A stretch of DNA of 64,000 nt from Lineus longissimus (taxonomy: Eukaryota; Nemertea; Pilidiophora; Heteronemertea; Lineidae): NCBI RefSeq assembly GCF_910592395.1, contig NC_088310.1, positions 4,657,501 through 4,721,500 of the forward strand, in the 5' to 3' direction. The translations under genes were made by a program, and so were the position numbers. Numbering within the stretch: the first letter of the stretch is position 1; each line of letters opens with the position of its first letter. The notes below the pieces were generated by a model that was not told where the DNA came from, did not search any database, and worked only from the letters and a program-made list of their open reading frames with translations. Positions 12,847-27,800 of the stretch are shown piece after piece.

Positions 12847-15800
12847 GTAAGGGTTGATTATGAGTTGTCTTGATATGACATATTTTTCATGTTTGCTGTT
12901 AGATTACCGTATGTTAGGTGTTTGCCAGATCAGTTACCAGTAGCCAAATTGCTATAAGTGCCCTACCCATGTATCTACATGGACCTGTGTACATGTACGT
13001 GTATCAATTTACATGTATATTGGACCAAGTGGGGTCCTTGTTTAATGTTGAATGAAATACGACACAAGTTGATCATGGTCAGTGAATTCAACACTCAAAT
13101 GTTTCAGTTCACTGTGGTAAAATGAAAGTAGTAGAGATATTTCGTGATTGCCAATCTGAAAATTGAGATGTTTTGTAGGTTTAGTAGTCAGAAATCTTGA
13201 ACTTGTTACATGTTCACTTCATCATTCATAGGAAAATGAATCCTTCACATGCAATAGAATCAATAAATAGACACTACAAGTACACTGCCTTGTGTTATTC
13301 GCCATTTGCAACAAGTCTACACTCACTGTATGATTTCATATGGTTCAATATTCACGCCATTCACTGTATTTATGTGGTATAGACCTGATATCAAAATCAG
13401 GACTGGTGTATGAGGTGATAGAACAAGGGCCTATTGCTTGAATCGATTCATATTGTAGAATATGTTGATTGCAATATAGCATTGTCATCGCTATAGGCTG
13501 GCAAGTCCAGACTAGTATCAAAGAGTAAGCTAGAATATTGCATTTGATGGAGTGATTGTGCATGAAGTTGTGCACTCACATGTGTATCACCTGCTAACTG
13601 ACTTTCAAATGCTAGGTTTATTGCCATTGCCATTGGGTCCACGGAGGAAGCCCGACTTCTCTGTGAAATTCATATTTCTGCGTTTTAGTACGCCGAATTT
13701 ACATAAACCCAGGTATGTGTTTTCCAAGTATGCATGCACATGACATACATCCGCATACATAGACCATTGTGTAATTATGCGACCTTTCTGCTGTTGCATG
13801 ATTGCTCATCCATATTTATAAAGTCCCAGGCTTGGAAAATTAAAGTTTGTCTGGCATTATAGACACCTGGTAATTTCATGGCTTTATTTACTTCATGTGA
13901 CAGATAATGACCCTGATATCTGAAATTGTGTCATTGCAATCCATCTCCTTCTGTTTCATTATACAAAATAGATTCCTTTTAGTATAAAAGCATACTGCAC
14001 ATATACCAGGTTGGCCATATGTAAGTAATGATTTTAAACGTTCCTTGTTAACTTGGATAACACTTCACAAGAACTTGATCCATTAATACAACAGGGCCCT
14101 GTATTGGTTTTGGCAGAGTGGCCAGATACCATTGTCATGCATTTAGGTATATGATAATACCACTTTACAACCTTGAAATGGTAAAAATTAAGTTTCCTGT
14201 TCCATTCGTTTTTGGTGATGAGAGCCAAAAGTTTGTGCCGTGTACACGAGAGATGGTCACTTACGAGGAAGGATCGACTTTCAACCCTTAAAAAGCCAAG
14301 CTATATACTTTCAATATTTTTCATCAACCTTACTCTACAAATGTGCAAGACTCGACTCTTTGCGCATGATCTTGTTGGAGCATTCTTTCTGTCCTTCAGA
14401 TGAGATGTTCCCTCAGTTAACATCGGTGTGTGTTGAGAGAAACAGTACATACATGGCATATTTGAAACCTATTGTTTCATATCAGATGAACTGGAATGTT
14501 ATTGGCCTTGTCGGGTCGTCTATCTAATCATTGTTTGCATAAAACGAAATAGTTGGCAAAGTTGCAGTTTGTAGCAATTTGGATCATGGAGAGAAGCATG
14601 TTGCCTACATAAAGTGGCGCCATCTCTCCACGCAGCACTTCCCTAGAGTTTCCAAGACCTGATATCTCCCGAGTAACTGTCTTTGCACTGGTTGCCTTTG
14701 CACCACTTATCAAATCCAAAAAATAAAGTTGGCTACACCCATGAAATACTGTTGATGTCATTCAAATAACAAAGACAGTAGGCCCCATAAAGGTAAGACA
14801 AACCTGTGAGATAATTACATCTCACTGCAGCAAGCAGAATGAATTGCCTGTTAGATAAATCCCTTGCATTGAGGTTGAAGAGCTGAGTTCCCACTGCCTG
14901 TGATGGATACGCATCACAGCATAAACATAACTCATAAGTGATGTGGTCATCCGATGTTGCAGGACCCAGGACAGCCTGATCTGATCCATCAATATTGAGT
15001 GAATGTAATTGGAATCTTCATCGATGAGATGGTATATGTTTGTGTCTCTCGGGAAGACTTCATTGATTACCATGCTCAGGGATGAATCATGAATTAGATG
15101 GTCTTTCCGGCAACTTCCTCCAACTAATCAGTTAGATTGGTTCTAAGTGGACTCACAAGTACATTTGATATGATGGTCATGCCTTTTGTACTTATTTTGA
15201 CTATCAAGGAAAACTCCGTCTTTGGACGGCCCCAAAAGGTCAAATATCGTTGGAGGTGAGAAGCTGGTAACCCTGCTCTGTATCGTCACAATTTTCAACC
15301 CAAACAAGTCCAAAGCCCTACCTGAGCAGGTAGTATTTGAGACATTGTGATCTCAGAGCCTCATTTGTCACGATGCATTACAACTAGTGTACAGATGATG
15401 CGTAACTTCCTGGTTGAGACGTTCAAGACTTAGTGCTGATATTCATGATTTGGACTTTCCAGGTCATGCCAAGCATACACTACTGGTCATTGATCCTGTT
15501 GTTGTGTTCCTCCTACACAGATTTGTTATAGGATTTCATCATTTTCCCTTTGAAAACATTTTCACCAAAAATTTCTCAATGATATAGAGGTTGCACAATG
15601 GTTTATAATCTGTTGACAATGCCAGTCATTCATTGTCAAAAGTGTGATGTGGACATGAATCACCAAATGTACATGAAGGCCTATATAAAGAATTGGTTAA
15701 GAAATATCAATTCTTGGTAAAGTGAATCAAAAAAAGTACATATTGTTGTCTGGAAAAGCCAAAGAATAGGTTAAACCTGAATGGTAGCCTAATTCATATC

Positions 15801-18800
15801 ATAATTAGCCATCATTATTAGCACAGCGCTAAGCATGGATTATAGGGGCAACCCCTTCTGTGAGCTTAGCAGGTAGCTAGGGGTATTTGGCCCAAACTTG
15901 ACCAATGAGGCCATATGTTTGCATTGAGGGATATTGTTGTGTCTACACCCTGACAAAGGGCCGTAAACAAGAACTTTTGAATATCCTGCTGACCACCACA
16001 AAAGAACTGCCCAGGGTGTATACCTGTGCACTGAGCTAGCTGGCATACAAGGACATGTCTTAGCCTTGGATGGCTAATTTCATTCTGTAGTTCGATCATT
16101 AGGAATATCGATTTTGAATCATATTTCTTGCATACTTTGATCTGAGAAAATGCCAAAGCCGTTCTACCTTCGGATGATTCCGAGGTTGAAGAAGGACAGC
16201 CATAGAAGGTAAATGTCTAATTATCTTTTCACCATCAACTGAATCGAGCTGATAAGTGTTGTAGAACCTTGCATGCAGGCAGCCTTTGTGAAGGAAGCAA
16301 GCAACTGCATAGTCCAACCCAAGAAAGTGACAGAGCTCTTGAGGCAGTTGAGAGGCAGCATAACCCGGGTATGGCAAACTTTATTTTGAAAGTTAGCATA
16401 TTCCTGGCCCACCAAAGCTGGCAAACGTTGATGTGACTGTACGAAATGGTTCCCTCAGCCACCCCAAAGTGTAGTTCGTCCCACATTACGAGTCAGTTGT
16501 GTTGGGATATGAGAGCGTCCTGCCCCTCCTACAAATATTTTAACTTGGAGTGTCCTGGATACAGAGCAGATGAAGAATTTACTTCTCATCCAGGTCAATG
16601 TTTATTCAGGTCCTTGGAAAAATATCCGTCATCTTCCCATATGCTACGGTATCAAAATATTTGTCAATGAGCTGCAGCACTCAAGGACTGGAGATGTTCA
16701 TTGTATTCAGTGGTACTTTAATAATCATGAGGAAGCCAAGGTCCTGTCAAGCATGCATGGGCTCGATCAGTCCCAAGGTCACATTGAGCTTGGGCTGGCA
16801 GTCAGCTTGGCAGCTAGCTCCTGGGGTCAGCTACATTCTTCATTCTGCATGAAAGTAACCCCCAAAATTTCGTTTTGTATCCCCTCATTGGGTGTAGAGC
16901 AATATGTACCTGCACCACCCATGTGCAACTTTTCGAAATGAAATGCTAACCTGTCAACACTAAAACAAAATTTTACCTTAGATAGAAGGAGTTGATAAGG
17001 TCCGATTCATTGAATAACTGGACGGAAAGTTCCTCACAATCCTTTGATATCACGATTGGCATCTTGCAAGTCATTTCACGGTGTTTGCTGGTGAAAACTG
17101 GCCTCTTGCATTCCGTCATGGTAAATTCTTCTTTTCAATGGCGACTTCAACGTATCGAAAGATGCACGGTTGCGGTTGTGTTCATTGTGTTGGAAACGAA
17201 CCAGTCAGCGTACCTGTGGAGGTTTCTGGTTTGTTATTTAGCTTCTCACCATTACCATGAATACAGGGACCAGGTTCTTCCGTGCACGCAGGTATGATAA
17301 CAAAAATAGACAAGTCATCCAGCTAATTGATATACTGCATGTTAGACTTTTTCACTCAATCACAAGATAAGGTATGAAGAACCAGTCATCCTGGTTAGAC
17401 GCATCCGTCTTTGTCAGTTCTACTCAAAATCTACCGCATGTCAAGTCTACTACTGCTGTAAAGAATACGTTTTTGGTAGTGTTGCGCCGGTAACTTCACC
17501 ATGGAGCACGATAATACGTCGTACGAAAATGATTTTAGATACAGCAGCCTGGAAAGGTACAGACACCAAGAAATGGTTGGGAATGGAGAAGTCAGTTTGG
17601 GGTAAGATGTATCTTTCAGATGCTTTGCTAGTTACCCTGGCTTGTGGTCAATCTCTGAGGGACCTATATTCAGTCTTGTTTGCTGCATCAGTCTTCAAGC
17701 AAGGGTATACCTCTCCAAGACTATACCCTCGTTGCATGAGCTTGTGACTGGAAACACCAAAACTGCAATATTCCGCTGGTGTCAAATCATGTGCTGACTA
17801 TCAGTCTGGTGCAGCTAAGAAGGACAGTGCTCTTATGCAGGACACTCAGCTTGGCTGATAGTAGTTTGTTTTCACAATCATGTGCGAAGAATTCACCAAC
17901 AAAAGGTTGATGTGAACGAAACCCAGTGAATTACCACTCTAGGCATAGATATACCCATTCCCTTGAGACATTCAGTTGATCTCATGCAGATTTTGTATCA
18001 ATTTCTTCCTTAGCAACCAAGTTTCACCTGCAAACACTCCATGGTGACGACGACTTCAAATGTCAAATGTTAGAACCATTGCGTCTGAAGAATATTTCTA
18101 TGTTAATCAGGTCTCACTAAAGAGAATTATTTATGGCGCTTCGATTAAGGGTTTGGTATGGACAGTTGATGATGCAACATGAGCATGCAGATCTCTGAGG
18201 CAATAATAGGTTGCCATTAGCACATCTAGCCAAGCAAATGGCTCATCTAATTTGTCCATCTTTGATTTGATATCCATTTCCTCTGGAACAACCATTCTTC
18301 ACCTACAGATCCTGCACCCAGGCTAAAAAGGTCAAACATGAATGTCATGAGGATATCCAGCAAGCTTTGAGTTTGGGCACCCACCTCAGGGAAAGTCATA
18401 AGTCATGCTACGTGCTTATGACATATCGATGAAGCGTGGACCTCATCATCATGCAGCCCAAGATCAATAAGATACTGTGCACTCTCCTTTGATTGTGTTA
18501 CAGCCATTAGTGTGTACGTTAGCAATCGATACCTTCGATGAACATTGCTGCTGTCCTTGTCTCTCTATATCCAGGATGGAACATATAGCGAAAAGTGCCC
18601 CTAGACATTGGTCTTTTTTCCTGACTTTATGAGCCTTTTAGACAAGCTGCCGTCTAAGGACCATAATGGTTTACACTACAGCCTGGAGCGGGCAGACAAG
18701 GGATTTCTTCGGCTTTAGATCCAAAACATCAGGCAACAAAAATAGTAATCACCTGTCTGTGGCATACTATTTTATTTCCTTTTGGTTGGGACTGGAGTTG

Positions 18801-21800
18801 TGAAGGAAGGTGGACGGTTCCTCCACATTATGACAACATTGTGACGATAGGTATTTTTGCTAAGCCTATAAGTCTTTACTGTATTAAGTATGAAATTCTG
18901 TCCACTTTCACCGGCAATTACCCTCATTACAATGCCTGGCTCATATTGAATATCTAGTGAAGATTATCTAATGACTGATCTGTGCGACTTAATAAGATGA
19001 TGACATGATTGCTACAGAATGGTACACACAATTTCCCTGCAATAGTAAATTGAACTTTTGATGACAATAAATTGGTGTGTTTTTGAAATAGTCCACTGGT
19101 AACTTATCAGTTGATAATAGGCATAGACAAATTAGCCCTGATAAAGGTACTTGTCCTATATAATGCAGGCCTAGCTACTCGAATGTGCTCATACAAGTCA
19201 CCAGACATAAGATTGGTCTATACCATAGAGAATACCACCTTTTTTTATCGACCAGCTTTTGAATATGCTTTATCATATCATATGGGGATTAAATTCTCGT
19301 TTTGGGCAATCTTTACTCACAGTGTTGTCCAGTTTAGTCCAAATGACATACTTCTGTTAGCAGGGCTTTGCGTGTATGAGATTTTGAATAGCACTTCTTT
19401 CACCATCGAGGACTATAGTGTTCTAGGCTTTATCATATACCAAGCCAATACCTTGTGTGTTATGTGAACTTTGTCATCATGTCTGAGGGTAACTTTGACA
19501 TCTTGGAATCCATCCCTTGGCACGGGTTTCAGTTTCCGCGGCTCAGCAGAGGGTATAGCAGCACAAGGTAGTTTCACTTCTTCAGGAACAGTTTTCTCCG
19601 AATGCGTCAGTGGAGTTATCCTTGCCCAGCAGACAGATGCAGGAATTGTACTGGGAGGCCGTTACCCAAAAGAACCTTGTGAAAGATATCTCTAAGCATG
19701 AGACAGCTTTCTTTCACTTGGCTGTAATGCATTATCATGTTTTTATAACAGAGATACGATTATTCGAACTTTTCTACCATAGAGCACATTATAAGGCAAC
19801 ACTGAGAAACCTTGTAGGTCTTTATATACTAAATATGAAATTCTCTTTGCAGGAAACCCCGTGAAGACCCCAACACCAACCCCGAAGTACATAGCAATAG
19901 GTAAATTTGCCTTTCTCTTCATATTTCCTCCTCCTTTCTGTTGTCACTTCCTAATCTATCACTGGTCATTGATTCCTGTGTCATGGCACTGTCATAGCAT
20001 GATCGATTGGTAACATGGGAGAATCACATTGGTATTTGGCTTAAATTGATCGAACATTCCTAAATGTTTGATCGGCGATGTGACAATGGAGTTGTAGATA
20101 GATTACTGACTTGATTTTATATGGGTAACGAATACAGACGAATGATATGTGAGTTAAAGGCAAACATCCTCTTCCTTGTGGAATTAGAGATGACGTAGCT
20201 GGTTCAGTGCTACCCGGGTGTTGACTCGTCTTGAGAGATAAAAAAAATTATTCTGTAGCTTTTTGGGTTTGCCTAACTAATTTGGATGCCAATAGAATAC
20301 AAATGACTGAGCTTCTCTGTATAATGGTATCAAATTCTTTAGCTTCATTTGTAGTCTCTCTTATCCTCTAGCTGTCTTGGTAATGGGTGTTCAGTATTTC
20401 TGCCTTTGTTGGGGTTACAGGTGGTTTTTGAAAGCTTGTTCAGGCATTTCTGTCATATTTTGTAAGCATTTGATGATTTCATATGAAGTGATTGATGTTG
20501 GCCGATCGGTCATTCGGAAAGACAGACATGATCCCAAATCGTCTGCCAGCTTACAAAGTCAGCCAAAGCGCCGATGCTCATCAGTTTTCGCTGTAGAAGA
20601 AGGCAACAACCTCTCTCCTGGGAGGCGAAAAATGTCTTACAATGAAATGGAACTTGTCAGTCAAAGCCAGCAGGGGTTGGAAGTACTCTTGGTGGTGTGG
20701 CTCATTTGTGTTCTGAATACCTTTCTTATTTACTCCACCTGTCCTTGTAGACCACGGAGGTATCTTTTAACGAGCATCACTGTCATTACACATGCTGTAA
20801 AAACCACCTGAGGTGCAGACACTCTTGTTCTGGCTAGATATTCTGAACTGTGGTTGAACCTCACATTTGCTGTTGTTATTTTCAGTTGCAATTTCTTATT
20901 ACCCATTTTCTCAAATAAGAACATCAGATCTGGGATATCAAACCTAGTGATTACCAGCTTTACCTGCAGACAAGAGATCCTTTTGTTGCACTACATAGCA
21001 GCAATCATAATCACAGGAAGGAATTTTGATAGCTCGTTTGCGTGGCGCCGTCAGAGACTGCATGAGACTTATCAGAATATTAGGACCGGCATGCTTTATT
21101 GATGAGTTGTGTCTTTCTCTCTTATGATAATCCACTGCTAATGATGAGCGACTCCTAGTCCTAATAAGGTCCGAGTACTATCAATTACCAGAGGGAAATG
21201 GCTCAAATGCATTTCTGAGCAATAAATTCATTCATTGCTCCTTCCGCAACAGAGTCCCAATTAATTAACACAGCATTATCTCCCAGATGAACCGGTTTCT
21301 CATCCAGTAATAAATTCCAGCTTATCTGCAATGGTATTCTTGCCTGGCTTCTTCTTGGTGTCATTCGAATGCGACTTGCATAAAGAATAACCAGAGATTG
21401 CTATTGTGATAAATTTGTTCGACAGTATGCTGGCAGTGCATCGGAATCATCTTCTGTCTTTGAGGATATGAGCTGGGTTTGCTTTTCCTTTGGACTAACA
21501 TTGAGGTTCATATCATAATTTTTGTCTCTAGGAAGTGGTCTCTATAATGCAGAACTTAGATTTTTTTGCATTTCCTGTGCCAATATTTGGCAAAAAAGAT
21601 AATGAGAGAGTATTCCAATTTCATGAGGTATGCTGGCATTAATTCATATCCAGCAATAACAGACATTTTTTGAACCTGTCGCTCATAAATTGTATGAAAA
21701 CTCATCTTCCAATCCATTAGCTTCTATCTGGCCAGCTTCATCAGCTGGGTTTAGTTGAATGACTGCCTGGACTATTTTTGTCCGAGTCTGCACTTGTTAC

Positions 21801-24800
21801 CAGTTGAGTTATTTCTCCGCCTTGCCATGATCGATTGGATTAATGAATCTTTCTTGGTATAACTGAGGAGATCTCAGATCTCAAATATTTTGCAGAAATG
21901 CACCCCAAGACATTTGAGATGTCTTTTGGAAAAGACACTAGGTGACAAATGAATCTTGGAGATCCTGTCAAACTTGGGGCTGTATGAAATGGTTGGTCTG
22001 AAATGTCATGCAGAACCAAACCAGAGATCTAAGGAACCTTTGGAAACCTGCAGTAACTGAATAGAACACAATGCAAAGATCCCTCGTAGTCGTACTTTTC
22101 ATTGCTTTTAAACCAGTTGCAGTTATCAGTGAGTAGTCTTGACACCTCCCAGGACAACACTGCAGCAGAGCCCACTCTCGCGATCAATCCTTTGACTAAA
22201 AAAACCGCCTCCTTAGATTGCCGTGAAGACAGTATTGATTAGCTCATTGCCACTCACGTCTCTGCTAAAAAAGAATTGAATCCCAACCGGTGCATTATTC
22301 ATAATTCCTCAGATCCTCATGGAACTGAGACGTGCTTCAAGAAAGCTTTTTTCAGAATATACCTTTTCACATTTGTTGTTGTTGTGATAGCTGTCTTCGC
22401 TCAGTTTCTCATGTGATAAAACTTAACTTTGAAGAAAGGATCATTGAGTAGTGTATATCTTGTCTTTTGAGCACAGGTTTGCTTTGATTCTTTGGTCTGT
22501 ATTCTCATTAGACATGTCAGAACAGGATGATCAAATGCTACATCGCCAAATTTTTTTGGCCATCATTACGAGCACATGAGCTTACAAATTAAACCGCTTA
22601 AAGTTAAAAGCTCAATTTCTCAGTTGATTTTGCTGAGAATGCTGTGATGATAAGGAGATGTTTCGCTTTGATAGAAGTGAATCAGTTTTTAAGCTGGTTC
22701 ATTTCTGATTGGAGTAAGTTATCATTGAGAGAGGGATTACAACTCTATTACTATTCAGATACGGAATCAAAATGTCTTGTTTGCTGACTGCTTTTGTTTC
22801 AGCTAAATTGGCTTCGTGCAGACTACTTGAAACTTGTATTGTTTTGAGTACTTTTAATGCATTTTAAATGACTTTCTCATGAAAATGTTAATGAACAGCT
22901 GTTGAAGCACCTGAATGAATTTATGTATCATGTTGCAATTGTTGTGAAGTTTATAATTCATGTGCTCCAGTTTTCATGGAACTCTCCATATGAATCAACA
23001 GGTTGCCAAGTGCGCTGGCAGAAAATCGTGTATAAGTTGACAAGCTCCGCACTAGTTATTGTGAAGCACTAGATATTGTGAAGTATCTTTTTTAATGGTC
23101 CGAGTGGAATACCTGTCATTTGTGATAAGGTATTCTTGGATTTTGACCTGTGTGGAATAGTTTGGGTTAAACCAGTCTGTTCCCAACGGTATAATTTCAG
23201 TTCAGACCCAGTGTTGCCGGTTGGATTTTCGATAGCTGTTGACAGTTGTGTGAGATTTTTGAGTTTTCAGAGTGGATTTTCATTTGAAATCTCAATAAAT
23301 GTGGCAGCTCTGTTGATAAAAGAACATTTGTTGAAGAAATATTCGATAAATTTCGTATGAAATCGGATTTTAATGTGTCCAACTCTGTAGACCAAGTTAG
23401 GATACAAATCTGTGGACGTTACTTGTTGATGATACGTTGTGGCAAGTGGACACTGAACAATATGCCTTTGGGGAAAGTTCCTGGTTGGATATTTGCATCA
23501 TATTTCCCTTCTAAAAGGTAAGCTTCTCATCTTGATCAGTTGAAGGTTAGCATCCATCTGATTGCTGACCAGCATCGAAAATCTTTAAGGAAGCCAATGT
23601 AATGATTCAGCCTGGAGAACATCCATCTAACCTGTGCATCATTCAACTTTCGGCAAGTTTCTGACCTGTGGCTTTTGATATCATTCCTCTCCGTTAAGAA
23701 AATAATTCCACCAATCAGACTCGGTTGATGGTCTGTCAGGCTCTTCTTGTGGGGTTTCATTTGTTTCTATCTGTGTGATGCCCCAGAAGAGGTGACTGAA
23801 TAACATGACCCATCGTGCTGAGCAAAAGACCCTGAAACTCAGGATGTCAACAAGTATATTAGCAGTAATTACCTGCATGCCACTGACCAATGTCACCTCA
23901 GGTGAACTACGACACCCCAAGCTAATGTAATGGGACTTTTAATGTCACAGATGAGCAGATGTTGTCATGAAGATTTGCCAGACGACAGTGTCTGGCAATT
24001 GACAGTTACGTATGTACGAATATTTCCGGGTGCTGGGTAAACAGCTGTCATTAGTCAATTGGCGCCTTTAGCTGGAGTTTGAACCGATCATTTCGTTCCG
24101 TAAGTTACTGTTCTTCCCTTGTGCGATCACACATGAAGTGCAGTTCAATTGTTCAAGGAAGGATGTACCATTCGGATAGGACATGCATTGATTTTGAACT
24201 GTTGATGTCAAAGCACTCTTGTCCTGTTTGTCTGTCATTGTTTGGACTTTCATTTGGTGGGAAGAAGTTTCCTTGAACCCTTCTTGAAAAGAACATTCTT
24301 GGAAAGATTGGAATGAAGATCAAATAGGTTACCCTAAGCAGCATTCTTACTTGGAGGATTTTTGAGTGTTGTTGAATCTGAAGTTCATTTGGCATGGCGA
24401 TGAGTGGTTCTGAAGAGGCACTAAAGGCAGTCGTCCTGGCCCAGTACAGGTCTTGATGAGGGGTGGGGCTGTGTTGACAAGTCAGTCTGATATGATGTTA
24501 GTAACTGTGGTGCCTGCATGCATGGTTAACTTGATTGATTAACATTGGGTGTCGTGGCTGCTGAATTCTGAATTTGCAGTATTCACTGTCTTGGCTGTGA
24601 AACATCTGTATCATGCCAATCATATTGATTATCGCATCCTTGTTAGATTCGTGGCCCAGTCTTTATCTTTGATATGAACTGTTGATTTATGAAATTTTGA
24701 AAAATATAGATATGAGGTGAGCATATTCAGGTCTATATAGGCTGTTTCCAATTAAAGATTCCAATTTTTCTTGTTTTCTTCGCACTTTTGTTAGTGTTTG

Positions 24801-27800
24801 TTGGGCGCCAGTTTGGATTACAAGAGAACCTCTTTAGAAAGGACATTCTCTGTACTGACAAGTGCTGTCCTTAATATAGAGGTGTCCTGATAAGAGAGAT
24901 CAAATTAAATGGAGACAACTAATCATGGACTAAAGGTAGTGTCCTTAATAGTGAGGGTGTACCTATCAGAGAGGTGTCCATTGAGGGAGGTTTGCCAAGT
25001 GACTCTGTCTTCTGCCAGGGAGTAGAAGTCCATCACATGCAGATGTTTCTTCTTTGGATTGGGTCTGGATCACACGACTTGTGATCATTTTAAAGAAAAA
25101 GTCACCTCTAGTTTTATAACAGTCATTAGGATGTCCTGATGTCTAGGCCAAATGATAACATTCTACATGTAGGTCTAATAATTAGTAATTATTGGCATTA
25201 TATTGAGTTATCAGTGGACTTAATCTGAATGTGTCATTTGTCTTGAAAAATTATTCTACCACTTACTTTCTGTTCATTACGGCTAACGGCTAAAGGCTGG
25301 GAATATGGCATTGTTTAAGAAGGGTGGGGAGATGCCACCTCTTCCGTAAGTATAACTTGCAGGGATTCTTTTGTTTTTAGCAAATTATGGACAGCGTTTG
25401 ATATTGGAGGTAAAAAGGGAATATGTGACTCATGCAGTATTTAAGGTTAAAAAACTAAAAGATACGCTTAATCACAGTGGTTGTCCTCATGCATATATGT
25501 TGTACAAATATCATGTACTTTGGACCTATTGTACGTAGCAGACATAATTGTTGCTTTATATTCCTGGCCGAAAAGAAAGTTGATGTGGACCTTGTGACAT
25601 CAAGGGTGAAAGGATTGGTGCACTAGACAAGGTCTTCATGTTCATTATGTTTTGGCTAGGGCTGGGGATCATTTTCTAGAGTCAGACAATCCAAAAGATT
25701 TCCTCTGGCTCTCAAAGTTGTGCCTCTCTAATTTCTTGTGTCTTTTGTGTGAAAAAGCTCATCCCAACACATTTTGACTAATAGCAGTCACAATAGGTGA
25801 CTCACAAGTTTTTGATAGTATACTCCATTTAAGCAAAAGCGTTGTTATCATGAAGCCTTGTATGTATTTGTGCAGGCCTGCTGTTTGGCTTAGTCATGGT
25901 AGTTTTCATATGGTAACATCTGGCCCGTTATAGGCTTACACGTGTATGTATTTTAAGATATTCATCAATAAAGTTCTTGATTTTAAAGCTCAACTTGAAG
26001 AGAAGTCAATATAAGGCTACCTCAGTTAGTAGGCCTAGTGTTCATCGCAGAGAGGGATTTGAGTATCAATTTATCAAGAGAGACTTAAATCATATCAAAA
26101 GCATCCATGACTGAGATATATTGATGCAGTGAATCTTACTTTTCGGCTCCCTAGTGCTATCCTGCCCTAAAATGTTCCAAATCCCCACTCTAAACAGCAC
26201 AGAGGGCATTGCTCTCCATGCTATTCTCCATTACTCTCCATGCTAATCTGCCCTAACTCCGCCATCACATAGATGTCAAGTAACATTGTTGAATTGATGA
26301 CTTTTCTGTATTTTCCCTTGATATTGAGTCTCATTGATTCTTATCATAAACTCACCACTCAATCTCACACATGTTGATATTTTGTTGTTTCTATAGCGAC
26401 GAGTAATCGAACAGGTGCACGGCAGCCATTGTTTGAAGATGTCTGATCATGACTGAGTCATTGGGTGTGGGCGTCTCCCGGGCTTGGGTGGAGCATAATT
26501 CCCCATTGATTGTCAATGATTATTATGACCTCATGGGTTTAGTGAGAATCCTGCTCTGCACAGCAGAGTTGACAGTCTGGCAATATCTTTCGTCGAGCAA
26601 GTTGTGATTTCTTTTTCTGATTCATTTGGATAATTTAGTGCCAAGTGAGATGGTCATTGAAAATATGACCCCCACTTTTGCGCATCTTTATGACGGGCCT
26701 GGTCCTACTAATTTTGATGGGTAAGGCTTTCGATTTTATCGAACAAAATGACCTTCAAGTAGTGTCTTGTCGAGTTGCTGTCAGGATCCTTGTAGTGTAG
26801 ATACAAGCAATTTTCTCTGCTTTCCGCAGGGACCGAGAGTGCTTGGTCCCATACATGAGTCAAGTATCAATAGGGCTCATAGTGTACAACTTGATGGTAT
26901 GTTATATGCGAGAATAACCTGTATATCATCTTGATATCATGTATACATGTTCGTGTACATTTGTGTACATAAGTGTATAAATACGCTGTAAAATGCATAG
27001 TTGATTTTGTGTCCTGTTGAAAGATTTACTATTTACTGATTAGCTGTTCATATGGGGCAATCAATTTGATATCGATCAGGTTATGTGGGTTGTGAGTCAA
27101 TTTGAACTGTGATAATTTTATGACGAGTTTCCTGGCGGTCAGCACCTCCTTCTCTCTCTTTGTATCTCGACTTGAGGATGTAAGTAACATATCAATTTTT
27201 TTTAAATTTGTGTCAAATAATATGTCAACACTTCCAATATTGATTCAAGTTTGAGGTCAATGGTAGAGCGGCATAAGCTCAAAAACCTAATTCCTAAGGG
27301 TGATGTATGGGTAGTTTGGTGAAGTACAGAAACTTTTAGGAACTGCTCACACAAGTAATATTGTGTATATCTGCTGGCAATAGGTTATAGGCCTTGTGTG
27401 ATACTCATCTATATCATCTACATAAATCTTGTACTGATATTTGGCACATCCTGCTATTTGGGACACCACAGTGGAACACAATTTAACCACTATTGCTCAA
27501 CCCATCAAAGTGACAATTATTTGGATGTGTTTATAGCCAGACAGAGATGATTAGTCCCCTACATCTAAATTAGCCTTCAGTGTATGATGAGTTGATAGAG
27601 TTGTATTGAATTAGTTGTCTCACTACATTCTTCGAGGATGGAGCTATAAAAATGAAGGACAGATTCAATACCACCGTGAGGTTTTTCGCAAAATGGCTGC
27701 TCAAGCTGAGGTGCTTTGTGAGACAAGAAATACCGACCATGAGATATCAATTTCTATTTTAAAACATCTCATTCTCAAACTTTAAGTATGAGGTGATGAT

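Noticed and set aside
16099-16941. Dense cluster of overlapping open frames on both strands
   Set aside because: Frames up to 123 codons overlap each other in several phases and none resembles a known family or has matching splice sites.
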